DNA from: an uncultured Clostridia bacterium | Lineage (GTDB): Bacteria > Bacillota > Clostridia > Christensenellales > Aristaeellaceae | Assembly: GCA_946409855.1 (NCBI GenBank) | Contig: CAMJXZ010000122.1 | Coordinates: forward strand, 1 to 8,910 | DNA: 8,910 nucleotides | Reading direction: 5' to 3' | In this document: piece by piece, positions 1 to 6,162 of the stretch | Position numbering within the stretch: the stretch's first letter is position 1 | Layout of the letters: every line of letters begins with the position of its first letter | Notes under the pieces: model-generated | The model's input: only the letters and a program-made list of their open reading frames with translations | Database searches by the model: none | Told to the model about the DNA's origin: nothing | Position numbers and translations under genes: made by a program

Positions 1-1
1 C

Positions 2-1012
2 CGCCCGAACGACGGTGAAGTGCTGATCGACGTTTCCACCCCCGACTTCCACACCGAAACCTTCATCGACAAGGCCTATGCCAAGCCCTACTACAAGAAG
101 CTGAACGAAATGTATCACGCGGGCCTGATCAACCGCAACACCTTCACCATGAGCTATGACCAGTACATCGAAGCCATCTCCAACGGCACCGTGCTGGGCA
201 TGTTCGACCAGGCCTGGGACTTCGGCGTTGCCACCTCTGCCCTGCTCGACGCGAAAAAGTATGACCGCACCTACGTTGCCCTGGGCCTCATCTACGACGA
301 AGAGGACGCCGGCAAAGTGGTCGAAGAGCACTATGTGAACGGCTCCCTGCCGAACGTCCGCCGCGGCTTCGGTATCTCCGTCACCTGCCCCTGCCCCGAG
401 CGCATCGTGGCCATGTGGGAAGAAATGCTGTCCGACGAATGGCAGCTGATCTTCAACTGGGGCATCGAAGGCGAAGATTACTTCATCGATGACAACGGCC
501 GTCTGCAGATGACCGCCGAGCAGTACAACAACACCCAGGACGCCAGCTGGAAGCTCGCCAACAAGGCGGAAGCCTTCTTCCAGAGCAGCCCCAAGAAGCA
601 GGGCTACATCCTGGACGACGTGCAGGTCGGCGACAAGGTCGTCAAGGCCGGCAACTGCTGGGAGCCCGGCAACCAGCCCGAAATCGTCTTCGGTCTGATG
701 AACGACTATGACAAGGAATTCCTGGCCGCCTACGGCTATCAGAAGTTCGCTGACTTCGTCAATCCGCCCATCGAGCTGGCGCCCTACGGCGAAGCCTGGC
801 AGATCGACTACACCCCCGTGGATACCGCGCACACCAACTTCCTGAAGGTGCAGGATATCCGTCTGCCCGAGCTGATCATGTGCGACGAATCCGAATTCGA
901 CGCCAAGTGGGATGCTTTCGTGGCCGAAATCCAGCCCTATGCGGATGAATTCGCCGCCTTCATGCAGAAGCGCGTCTACGAAGAAGCCCACAAGGTGCTT
1001 GATAACCAGTAA
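2..1012 (+). CDS. Carbohydrate ABC transporter solute-binding protein, C-terminal part
   Basis: This is the last 336 or so residues of an extracellular solute-binding protein; the signal peptide, lipobox and N-terminal lobe lie before the window. The frame is open from base 2 through the GTG at 20, so that GTG is probably internal. Visible family marks are the YAKPYYKKLNEMYHAGLIN helix, a G-MFDQAWDFG segment, and NWGIEGEDY followed by DDNGRLQMT, which is typical of LplA/YtcQ-like proteins that feed LplB/LplC permeases. The C-terminus is acidic and helical (DAKWDAFVAEIQPYADEF). In the family the protein is a membrane-anchored lipoprotein of about 500 residues that captures an oligosaccharide or glycan breakdown product and delivers it to the permease pair. 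The two permease genes follow downstream behind a terminator. The ligand cannot be read from the sequence. Confidence 0.9.
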   Translation, partial: RPNDGEVLIDVSTPDFHTETFIDKAYAKPYYKKLNEMYHAGLINRNTFTMSYDQYIEAISNGTVLGMFDQAWDFGVATSALLDAKKYDRTYVALGLIYDEEDAGKVVEEHYVNGSLPNVRRGFGISVTCPCPERIVAMWEEMLSDEWQLIFNWGIEGEDYFIDDNGRLQMTAEQYNNTQDASWKLANKAEAFFQSSPKKQGYILDDVQVGDKVVKAGNCWEPGNQPEIVFGLMNDYDKEFLAAYGYQKFADFVNPPIELAPYGEAWQIDYTPVDTAHTNFLKVQDIRLPELIMCDESEFDAKWDAFVAEIQPYADEFAAFMQKRVYEEAHKVLDNQ

Positions 1013-1027
1013 TCCGGCTAGTCTTGA

Positions 1028-1065
1028 CCAAAGGGGAGAGCATCGTTCTCTCCCCTTTGGTTTTT
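1028..1065 (+). terminator. Intrinsic terminator between binding protein and permease genes
   Basis: A perfect 13-bp stem (CCAAAGGGGAGAG at 1028-1040 paired with 1048-1060), a 7-base loop CATCGTT, then TTTTT at 1061-1065. It begins 15 bases after the binding-protein stop and ends 19 bases before the permease start. Inside an evident operon such a hairpin most likely acts as a partial terminator or mRNA 3'-end stabiliser, giving more binding protein than permease. No separate promoter is obvious between it and the permease. Confidence 0.88.
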
Positions 1066-1084
1066 AAGAAAGGGGCAATGGGGC

Positions 1085-2062
1085 ATGACAGGCATCACGA
1101 AACCGACGAACCAGCGTCAAAAAAAGGCCGGCTTTTTCCGGCAGCTGGGCAAACAGTGGCAGCTCGCGATTATGTCCGTGCCGATGCTGCTGTACGTCCT
1201 GCTGTTCAACTACGCGCCGCTGTGGGGTTGGGTGAACGCTTTCCGGGACATCAGCCGCGAGCGGGGCACGCTGATCCAGTACCTGAGCGGCGGCGAGCCG
1301 ATTCCGTACGGTCTGAACAATTTCAAGAATCTGTTCGATTCCATGAATGTTCCGACCTTTATGGAAAGCCTGCGGAACACGCTGGCGATGAGCCTGATCA
1401 ACCTCGTGTTCGGCACCCTGTCCGCCATCGTGCTGGCTGTGCTGCTCAATGAGGTGCGCCAGAAGAGCTTCAAGCGGACGGTGCAGACGGTGACCTATCT
1501 GCCGCACTTCCTGAGCATGATCATCGTCGTCGGCATGGCACAGATCATTTTTGACGACAAGGGGCCGATCAACGACCTGCTGATCTCCGTCGGCCTGATC
1601 AAGGCGCCCGTGTTCTGGCTGGGCGAGTCGAAATATTTCTGGTGGCTGGTCGGCGTGATCAACGTCTGGAAGGAAGTCGGCTGGGGGACCATCATTTATA
1701 TCTCCGCCATGACCGGCATCGACCCCTGCCTGTACGAGGCGGCCTCCATCGACGGGGCGGGCCGCTTCCAGCGGATCATGCACGTCACCCTGCCGGGCAT
1801 CCGCTCGACCTTCGTGATCCTTTTGATCATGAATATCGGCCATATCCTGGATACCGGCTTTGAAATCCAGTACCTGCTCAAATCCACCCTGACCGAACGC
1901 GTGGCCTATACCGTTGACCTGTACGTCATGGAATACGGCACGCAGAAGTCGGATATCGGTCTGGCGACGGCCGCCGGTATTTTCAAGAGCGTGATCGCGA
2001 TCATTCTTCTGACGGGCGCGAACTTCATTTCCAAGCGCCTGGGCGAAGATTCGCTGATGTGA
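1085..2062 (+). CDS. LplB-type carbohydrate ABC transporter permease
   Basis: A 325-residue membrane permease, usual length for the LplB/YteP/YesP branch of binding-protein-dependent sugar permeases. The start at 1085 follows an AAAGGGG ribosome site at about 1070-1075; an ATG at 1078 is in another frame. A basic cytoplasmic N-terminus (QRQKK) leads into TM1 at about residues 27-49 with the characteristic FNYAPLWGW. Further hydrophobic segments lie near 98-121, 135-156, 185-208, 242-262 and 295-315. The cytoplasmic coupling loop that docks on the ATPase is clear: EAASIDGAG from E218, followed by ITLPG-like HVTLPGI near 233-239. It should form a heterodimer with the product of the next gene, which starts 19 bases downstream. 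No ATPase is encoded here; in Bacillus the shared ATPase MsmX serves such importers, so a distant ATPase is inferred. Confidence 0.95.
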   Translation: MTGITKPTNQRQKKAGFFRQLGKQWQLAIMSVPMLLYVLLFNYAPLWGWVNAFRDISRERGTLIQYLSGGEPIPYGLNNFKNLFDSMNVPTFMESLRNTLAMSLINLVFGTLSAIVLAVLLNEVRQKSFKRTVQTVTYLPHFLSMIIVVGMAQIIFDDKGPINDLLISVGLIKAPVFWLGESKYFWWLVGVINVWKEVGWGTIIYISAMTGIDPCLYEAASIDGAGRFQRIMHVTLPGIRSTFVILLIMNIGHILDTGFEIQYLLKSTLTERVAYTVDLYVMEYGTQKSDIGLATAAGIFKSVIAIILLTGANFISKRLGEDSLM

Positions 2063-2081
2063 CCGGAAGGAGGCGCTTGCT

Positions 2082-4181
2082 GTGAGCATTGGGAATAATG
2101 AGCGGAAGCCTTCCGGAAAGTATGATGAAAGCGTGCGCGGGATTCCGGACGCGCTCCGTCGGGGAGCCAGGCTGAACAAAACCCAGCTGCGCTGGTCCCT
2201 GGTTGTGTTTTTCGCGCTGCTGTTCATCCTGGCGGCCGTGATGGTTTTCACCCTGGAAAAGAGCAACGATATTTTACTGACCAACGAGCGGGCCGACGCC
2301 ATTTCGGAAGCGATCGGCGCCGAACGCGTGGAGATCGAGGCCGGGAGCACCAAGCTCCATCTGACCCAGGAGCACGGGGTCAAAAAGACCGGGGACGGCG
2401 AAAGGATCCTGCTTCTGCAGAAGCCGGGCGTCGTGCAGAACAGCTACTGGCTGACGGTCTGCGCCGATGAGGCGGCGGCTGAATACGAGGCCGCGCTGGG
2501 CAAGAACAAGAACATGATTCAGCTGGGCGCCCGGGACGGCAAGGGCCTCTGGACCTTCGTGGCCAAGGAAAAGGAAGTCGAAAAGAGCAAAGCGTCCCTG
2601 CCGGGCGCGGTCTTTGTGCCCCTGAACCGGCTGTACAGCGACGATGTGCCGGAAGGCATGACGGAAGAGGACTTCCGCCTGATGACGCAGATGGCTGAGG
2701 AACTGCATTTCATCCAGTTCGGCACCTTCGGCACCGTCACCGATTCCAGCGTCCGCCTGATCCGAGGTACAGAGGCGGAGATCGCGGAAGCCGAACAGCA
2801 GAAAACCAACCTGCGTCTTTTCCGGCTGATCCTGATCGCGCTTCTGATCGCGGCCCTGGGCGCGCTGGCCTTTACCCTCAAGTCCGGCAAGGTGCTCAGG
2901 AAGCCGGCCAATACGCAGCGGGTCATCCGCCTTTCCATCCTGGCGGTGTGCGCGGTGATGCTGATCGGCCTGGTGGTGCTGACCGTGCGGATCAATCAGC
3001 AGGGCGACCTGCTGATGCAGTATGACGAAGTGGTGCTTTCCGCGGATCCGGAACCGGCGGACGCCGATCCCGCGGCGGAAACCGACCGCTCCGGCAAGTT
3101 CAATTACGTCATCGGCAACGGGAAGAAGGCCAAAACCGTATCCGTATCCGTGCCGGCAACGGTGGCCGGGTTCGGCCTGTGCAGGACCGTGTTCTACGTG
3201 TCGCTGGTGCTGCTGGTGCTTTTGATCGCCGCGATGCTGTATTTCTACCGCTACGAGCGGGATCTGGGCTTCTCCATCTTTAACGCCGCTGTCCTGATCA
3301 TCCTGATGTTCATCACCCTGTACCCGGTGCTGAACACCGTGGCCTATTCCTTCAACGACGGCACCGACGCCGCCCGCGGCGGGATCGGCATCGTGCCCCG
3401 CAAGTTCAGCGTCAAGAGCTACGACACCGTACTCTGGCATGAGAGCAAGGCGGCGGACGGGACGACGGTCCGCAGGCTCAACCAGGACATCATGCAGGCG
3501 GGCCTGATCTCCGCGTCCAAGACGATTCTGACGACGATCCTGAACCTGTTCTGGACAGGCATGCTGTCCTTTGCACTGTCCAGACGCGAGTTCGTGCTGC
3601 GGAAATTCATCACCCTGGTGATGGTGCTGACGATGTACGTCAACGCCGGCCTGATCCCCAGTTATCTGCTGATCAGCCAGACCCTGAACCTGCGCAACAG
3701 CTTCTGGGTGTACATCATCCCCACCATGTTCTCCTGCTTCAACATGATCATCATCCGGACGTACATCGCGTCCCTGCCCAATGAGCTGGTGGAATCCGCC
3801 CGCATCGACGGCGCGGGGGATTTCCGGATCTACTGGCAGATCATCTTCCCGCTGTGCGCGCCGGTGCTGGCGACCGTGGCCCTGTTCGTGGCCGTCGGCG
3901 CGTGGAACAGCTGGTTTGACACCATGCTGTATAATGATAACAACCAGGCGCTGTATACCCTGCAGTATTACCTGAAGGGCAAGCTGGCCAATGCGGGGCA
4001 GACCTCCAACCTGGCCAACGCCACCGTGGACGCCGCCGCCGCGTCCGCCGCCTTCTCGGTCACCCCGAGGACGATCCAGTGCGCCATCACCGTCATCACA
4101 GCCCTGCCCATCCTGATCATCTACCCCTTCCTGCAGAAGTACTTTGTCACCGGTATGGCGCTGGGCAGCGTGAAAGGATAA
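2082..4181 (+). CDS. LplC-type ABC permease with large N-terminal membrane and ectodomain extension
   Basis: The GTG start at 2082 follows GGAAGGAGG at 2065-2073 with 8 bases between. The C-terminal 305 or so residues (about 395-699) are a normal LplC/YtcP-like permease: NAAVLIILMFITLYPVLNTV, FNDGT, the coupling loop ESARIDGAG from E571, and the typical ending KYFVTGMALGSVKG. Family members are usually near 300 residues; this one is 699. The extra part reads as TM1 (about 38-58), a 185-residue soluble domain (about 59-243), TM2 (245-266), TM3 (281-302), a 58-residue acidic loop (303-360), and TM4 (363-388). Four extra membrane segments keep the permease N-terminus in the cytoplasm, placing both extra soluble parts outside. 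There is no frameshift and composition is uniform, so this is a real single protein. I do not recognise the extra domain; it may contact the binding protein, as the P2 loop of MalF does, by analogy only. Confidence 0.93.
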   Translation: MSIGNNERKPSGKYDESVRGIPDALRRGARLNKTQLRWSLVVFFALLFILAAVMVFTLEKSNDILLTNERADAISEAIGAERVEIEAGSTKLHLTQEHGVKKTGDGERILLLQKPGVVQNSYWLTVCADEAAAEYEAALGKNKNMIQLGARDGKGLWTFVAKEKEVEKSKASLPGAVFVPLNRLYSDDVPEGMTEEDFRLMTQMAEELHFIQFGTFGTVTDSSVRLIRGTEAEIAEAEQQKTNLRLFRLILIALLIAALGALAFTLKSGKVLRKPANTQRVIRLSILAVCAVMLIGLVVLTVRINQQGDLLMQYDEVVLSADPEPADADPAAETDRSGKFNYVIGNGKKAKTVSVSVPATVAGFGLCRTVFYVSLVLLVLLIAAMLYFYRYERDLGFSIFNAAVLIILMFITLYPVLNTVAYSFNDGTDAARGGIGIVPRKFSVKSYDTVLWHESKAADGTTVRRLNQDIMQAGLISASKTILTTILNLFWTGMLSFALSRREFVLRKFITLVMVLTMYVNAGLIPSYLLISQTLNLRNSFWVYIIPTMFSCFNMIIIRTYIASLPNELVESARIDGAGDFRIYWQIIFPLCAPVLATVALFVAVGAWNSWFDTMLYNDNNQALYTLQYYLKGKLANAGQTSNLANATVDAAAASAAFSVTPRTIQCAITVITALPILIIYPFLQKYFVTGMALGSVKG

Positions 4182-4187
4182 TGAACC

Positions 4188-5174
4188 ATGCGAGACGACC
4201 GGAAAAATACGGTGCCTCATCCCTTTTCGAGAGGCTCCGGCGAGGACCAGGGACGCTTTGGGGACGGTTTTAGGATCCTGCAGGGCAAGCAGGAATTTGT
4301 GACCTACCTGGAGCATTCCTCCGTCCGCGTCTGGCCTTCCGATATGGCGGGGCATTATGACAGCCATGTCCATTCCGCGGTGGAGATCATCCTGCCGCAC
4401 CGGGGGGTATCCGTATACCAGCTGCCGGACCAGATCTACCGGGTGCGTCCGGGCGAGGTGCTGATCGTGCCCGCCGGCTGCCCCCACATGCTGACGGAAA
4501 GCGCGGACACCCTGCGCTACCTGATCCTGTTCGAGCCCAACCCGCTGTTCACCCTGCAGGATATGCCGTCGGTCAGCGCGATGACCCAGCAGCCCATGTA
4601 CCTGCGGGAAAAGGACGAGCTGACCGAGCAGGTGATGAGTCTGCTGCTGGAAATGGTGGAATGCTATTTTCGCCGGGAAGGCATGTGGAACACCGAATGC
4701 TATTCCTATCTGCTGCAGGTGTACGCGCTGCTGGGCCGGAAGTATCTGAAGGAAACGGCGCCGGCCGCCGCGGAAAAGCACCTGAGCATCGACCCGGAGC
4801 TGATGAACAGCGCCATGACCTACATCGGCGAAAACTACATGAAAGAGCTGTCCCTGGACGAGGTGGCCTCTTTCGCGGGTTTTTCAAAGTATTATTTCTC
4901 CCGGGTCTTCAAGGAATTCGCCGGCAGCTCCTTCTCGGATTACCTGACGGTCAAGCGCCTGAACGCCGCGGCGAACCTGCTGATCCACACCGACCTTCCC
5001 ATCCGGGAAGTGGTGAGCGAATCAGGCTTCGGCAGCGTGGCGACCTTCAACCGCATCTTCCGGGAACACAAGCACTGCACGCCCACCCAGTACCGCACCA
5101 TCTACGGCGCGGCCTCCGCTGTGTCCCGCCAGCATCCCATCGTATTCATGAACGAGGAAAGAAAAGAATCATAA
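4188..5174 (+). CDS. AraC-family regulator with cupin-type sensor domain
   Basis: A 328-residue cytoplasmic transcription factor. The start at 4188 lies 6 bases after the permease stop, with AAAGGA at 4173-4178 as ribosome site; the ATG at 4181 is in another frame. Residues about 45-120 form an AraC-binding cupin fold: HYDSHVHSAVEIIL with paired histidines, then RVRPGEVLIVPAGCPH. A helical linker occupies about 140-200. Residues about 205-307 hold the double helix-turn-helix: LSLDEVASFAGFSKYYFSRV is the first, and PIREVVSESGFGSVATFNRI with FREHKHCTPTQYR is the second plus family signature. Last in the importer operon, it probably binds the imported sugar or a derivative in the cupin pocket and controls this operon from the promoter upstream of the window. 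The ligand is unknown. Confidence 0.93.
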   Translation: MRDDRKNTVPHPFSRGSGEDQGRFGDGFRILQGKQEFVTYLEHSSVRVWPSDMAGHYDSHVHSAVEIILPHRGVSVYQLPDQIYRVRPGEVLIVPAGCPHMLTESADTLRYLILFEPNPLFTLQDMPSVSAMTQQPMYLREKDELTEQVMSLLLEMVECYFRREGMWNTECYSYLLQVYALLGRKYLKETAPAAAEKHLSIDPELMNSAMTYIGENYMKELSLDEVASFAGFSKYYFSRVFKEFAGSSFSDYLTVKRLNAAANLLIHTDLPIREVVSESGFGSVATFNRIFREHKHCTPTQYRTIYGAASAVSRQHPIVFMNEERKES

Positions 5175-5182
5175 TTGCCTGA

Positions 5183-5202
5183 GGCTGCCTGCGCGGGCAG
5201 CC
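5183..5202 (+). other. Small hairpin just after the regulator gene
   Basis: GGCTGCC (5183-5189) pairs with GGCAGCC (5196-5202) over a 6-base loop, 8 bases after the stop codon. No T-run follows, so it is not a terminator alone; it may assist the stronger one at 5223. Confidence 0.4.
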
Positions 5203-5222
5203 CGGAAACCGCGGGAAACATC

Positions 5223-5266
5223 AAGCCGCCCCGCCTGTCCGGTTGGACTGGCGGGGTAGCGGTTTT
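5223..5266 (+). terminator. Operon terminator after the AraC-type gene
   Basis: AAGCCG plus CCCCGCC (5223-5235) pairs with GGCGGGG (5250-5256) and, after a 3-base bulge, CGGTTT (5260-5265). An inner extension GTCC-GGTT-GGAC (5237-5248) lengthens the stem. TTTT lies at 5263-5266. The stem is very GC-rich and the T-run short, but position and strength fit the end of the importer operon. Confidence 0.72.
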
Positions 5267-5298
5267 ATGCGGTATGCGGGGCATGATGACGGCTGTGA

Positions 5299-5327
5299 TT
5301 GCAACTTCCGTCAGAATGTGGTATAAT
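5299..5327 (+). promoter_or_regulatory. Sigma-A promoter for candidate small RNA 1
   Basis: TTGCAA (5299-5304), a 17-base spacer and a perfect TATAAT (5322-5327). The predicted start, 7 bases on, is G5334, exactly the first base of the closing stem of the RNA below. There is no ribosome site or credible ORF directly downstream. Confidence 0.65.
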
Positions 5328-5333
5328 ATTGAT

Positions 5334-5405
5334 GACAGGAGATGTGTGCCAGGTACGTGCTTCGTCATTGAAGCCGTGCGTGACAATTGCCGCTCCTGTC
5401 TTTTT
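5334..5405 (+). ncRNA. Candidate structured small RNA 1 (about 72 nt)
   Basis: The 5' end GACAGGAG (5334-5341) pairs perfectly with CTCCTGTC (5393-5400), followed by TTTTT (5401-5405), so the whole transcript closes into a stem that doubles as terminator. Inside is a second hairpin: GTACG-t-GCTTC (5353-5363) with GAAGC-CGTGC (5370-5379), ten pairs with one bulged T and a 6-base loop. It lacks a tRNA T-loop, the SRP RNA conserved loop and any tmRNA feature, and I cannot assign it to a known RNA family. Its independent promoter and terminator, and lack of an ORF, argue for a trans-acting or accessory RNA. Function unknown; identification rests on promoter and fold inspection alone. Confidence 0.5.
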
Positions 5406-5453
5406 GCTTGTATGAACGGCAAATGCTGTCCTGTTTGGGCAGATGCAGCTTCC

Positions 5454-5482
5454 TTGACATGATTCAACAAATCCATTATACT
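5454..5482 (+). promoter_or_regulatory. Near-consensus promoter for candidate small RNA 2
   Basis: A perfect TTGACA (5454-5459), a 17-base spacer and TATACT (5477-5482), predicting a start at G5489, the base at which the stem of the next candidate RNA begins. It lies antisense within the decayed gene, so chance similarity created by the old coding sequence cannot be excluded. Confidence 0.5.
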
Positions 5483-5488
5483 GATTGT

Positions 5489-5564
5489 GCCAGCTAAGGT
5501 TCCGCCTGTGTGGTTTTTACCACCGTAAGCGGTGACGGCATATGCCGCCTTCGCTGGTTTTTTT
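5489..5564 (+). ncRNA. Candidate structured small RNA 2 (about 76 nt), antisense to the pseudogene
   Basis: An outer stem CCAGC-t-AAGG (5490-5499) pairs with CCTT-c-GCTGG (5548-5557; the pairing CCTT is 5548-5551), nine pairs around one mismatch, followed by seven T (5558-5564). Within it, CCGC (5502-5505) pairs with GCGG (5529-5532) and encloses GTGG-loop-CCAC (5510-5523); CGGC-ATAT-GCCG (5536-5547) forms another hairpin. This gives a branched, closed fold with its own promoter. The opposite strand reads as in-frame residues of the decayed protein (KKPAKAAYAVTAYGG), and the T7 is the complement of a lysine-codon A-run, so the RNA reading is less certain than for candidate 1. Confidence 0.37.
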
Positions 5565-6082
5565 ATTTCGTCTTTTGCAATCGAATACAAAATATCGTAA
5601 TCATATTCGATCTCATTCGTTCTGTTATGCTGTGTTCTGTTATCCGCGAAAAATCTCACAATATATATATGATCATTGGTTTCCGCAGCTCCAAGCAAAT
5701 TTCTTGTGTAATTCAGCCCCTTTACTTTTTTCCTTTCAGTTTCTGATCTGGGCGCCATTTCATTTACAAGAATTGCATTTTCCAAAATACTCTTCAGGTT
5801 CTTCGCGATCTGTATGTTGCTGCTCCACGCCTGGCTCCGGAATGCTTATATGAATTCCTTCCGAAGCGAATGTTTTCGCCTATATCATCTACATATACAT
5901 ATCTGCTCCCATAGTTGTCCCTTTCTAGGATCTCCAGCATATCCTGCGCAAATGCATTGCCATTCTCGGTGGTGTCTTTTTTATTTCTTTCTTGCTGCCA
6001 TCTTCCTCGCCCTTGCCGTGTTCTGGAGTATCCGGATACACACGACAGCAATACCGGAAAAACACGGATTTGGTTTTTCATC

Positions 6083-6111
6083 TTGACGGCCGGCCTGTCA
6101 TCATGTATGAT
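6083..6111 (+). promoter_or_regulatory. Sigma-A promoter of the flotillin-like gene
   Basis: TTGACG (6083-6088), a 17-base spacer and TATGAT (6106-6111). Predicted start near 6118 gives a leader of about 45 bases to the ATG at 6163. Confidence 0.68.
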
Positions 6112-6162
6112 AAATCATAAAGAGCGCCGATGTGCTCAAAATATCATAGAGGAGATGAATGT

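Larger units (their letters stand above)
5405..6038 (-). pseudogene. Decayed gene with LPD3-like polyvalent-protein domain (mobile-element remnant)
   Basis: Minus-strand translation gives protein-like sequence that jumps frame. Segment 1, from about 6038, reads YPDTPEHGKGEEDGSKKEIKK and reaches an A6 run near 5975. The adjacent frame continues DTTENGNAFAQDMLEILERD, then SRYVYVDDIGENIRFGRNSY, and stops near 5794. A third frame, open from 5845 after a stop at 5848-5846, continues QAWSSNIQIAKNLKSILENA, ILVNEM, later DHIYIVRFFAD, EIEYDYDILYSIAKDEI and TISIMDLLNHVKEAA. The order (G-E-NIRFGR strand, helix ending LENAI, a Y-IV strand, YD-LYSI, then an ISI-DLL tail) resembles the LPD3-type domain of phage and conjugative-element polyvalent proteins; I recalled this from memory and did not search. 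The third frame runs on antisense into the AraC-type gene with no natural stop, so the 3' end is probably lost. Two disruptions mean it is broken, unless they are assembly errors. Confidence 0.55.

Noticed and set aside
2274..4781. 835-residue open frame on the minus strand across the second permease
   Set aside because: It is rich in H, Q, G, D and R with no domain, and lies opposite clear permease and AraC-type coding; it is a shadow of high-GC codon use.
5334..5405. Candidate RNA 1 as tRNA, small SRP RNA or 6S RNA
   Set aside because: No T-loop or anticodon arm, no SRP conserved GGAAG-type loop, and too short for 6S RNA.
5299..5564. Type I toxin-antitoxin locus made of the small RNA units
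   Set aside because: No short hydrophobic peptide with a ribosome site converges on or overlaps either RNA.
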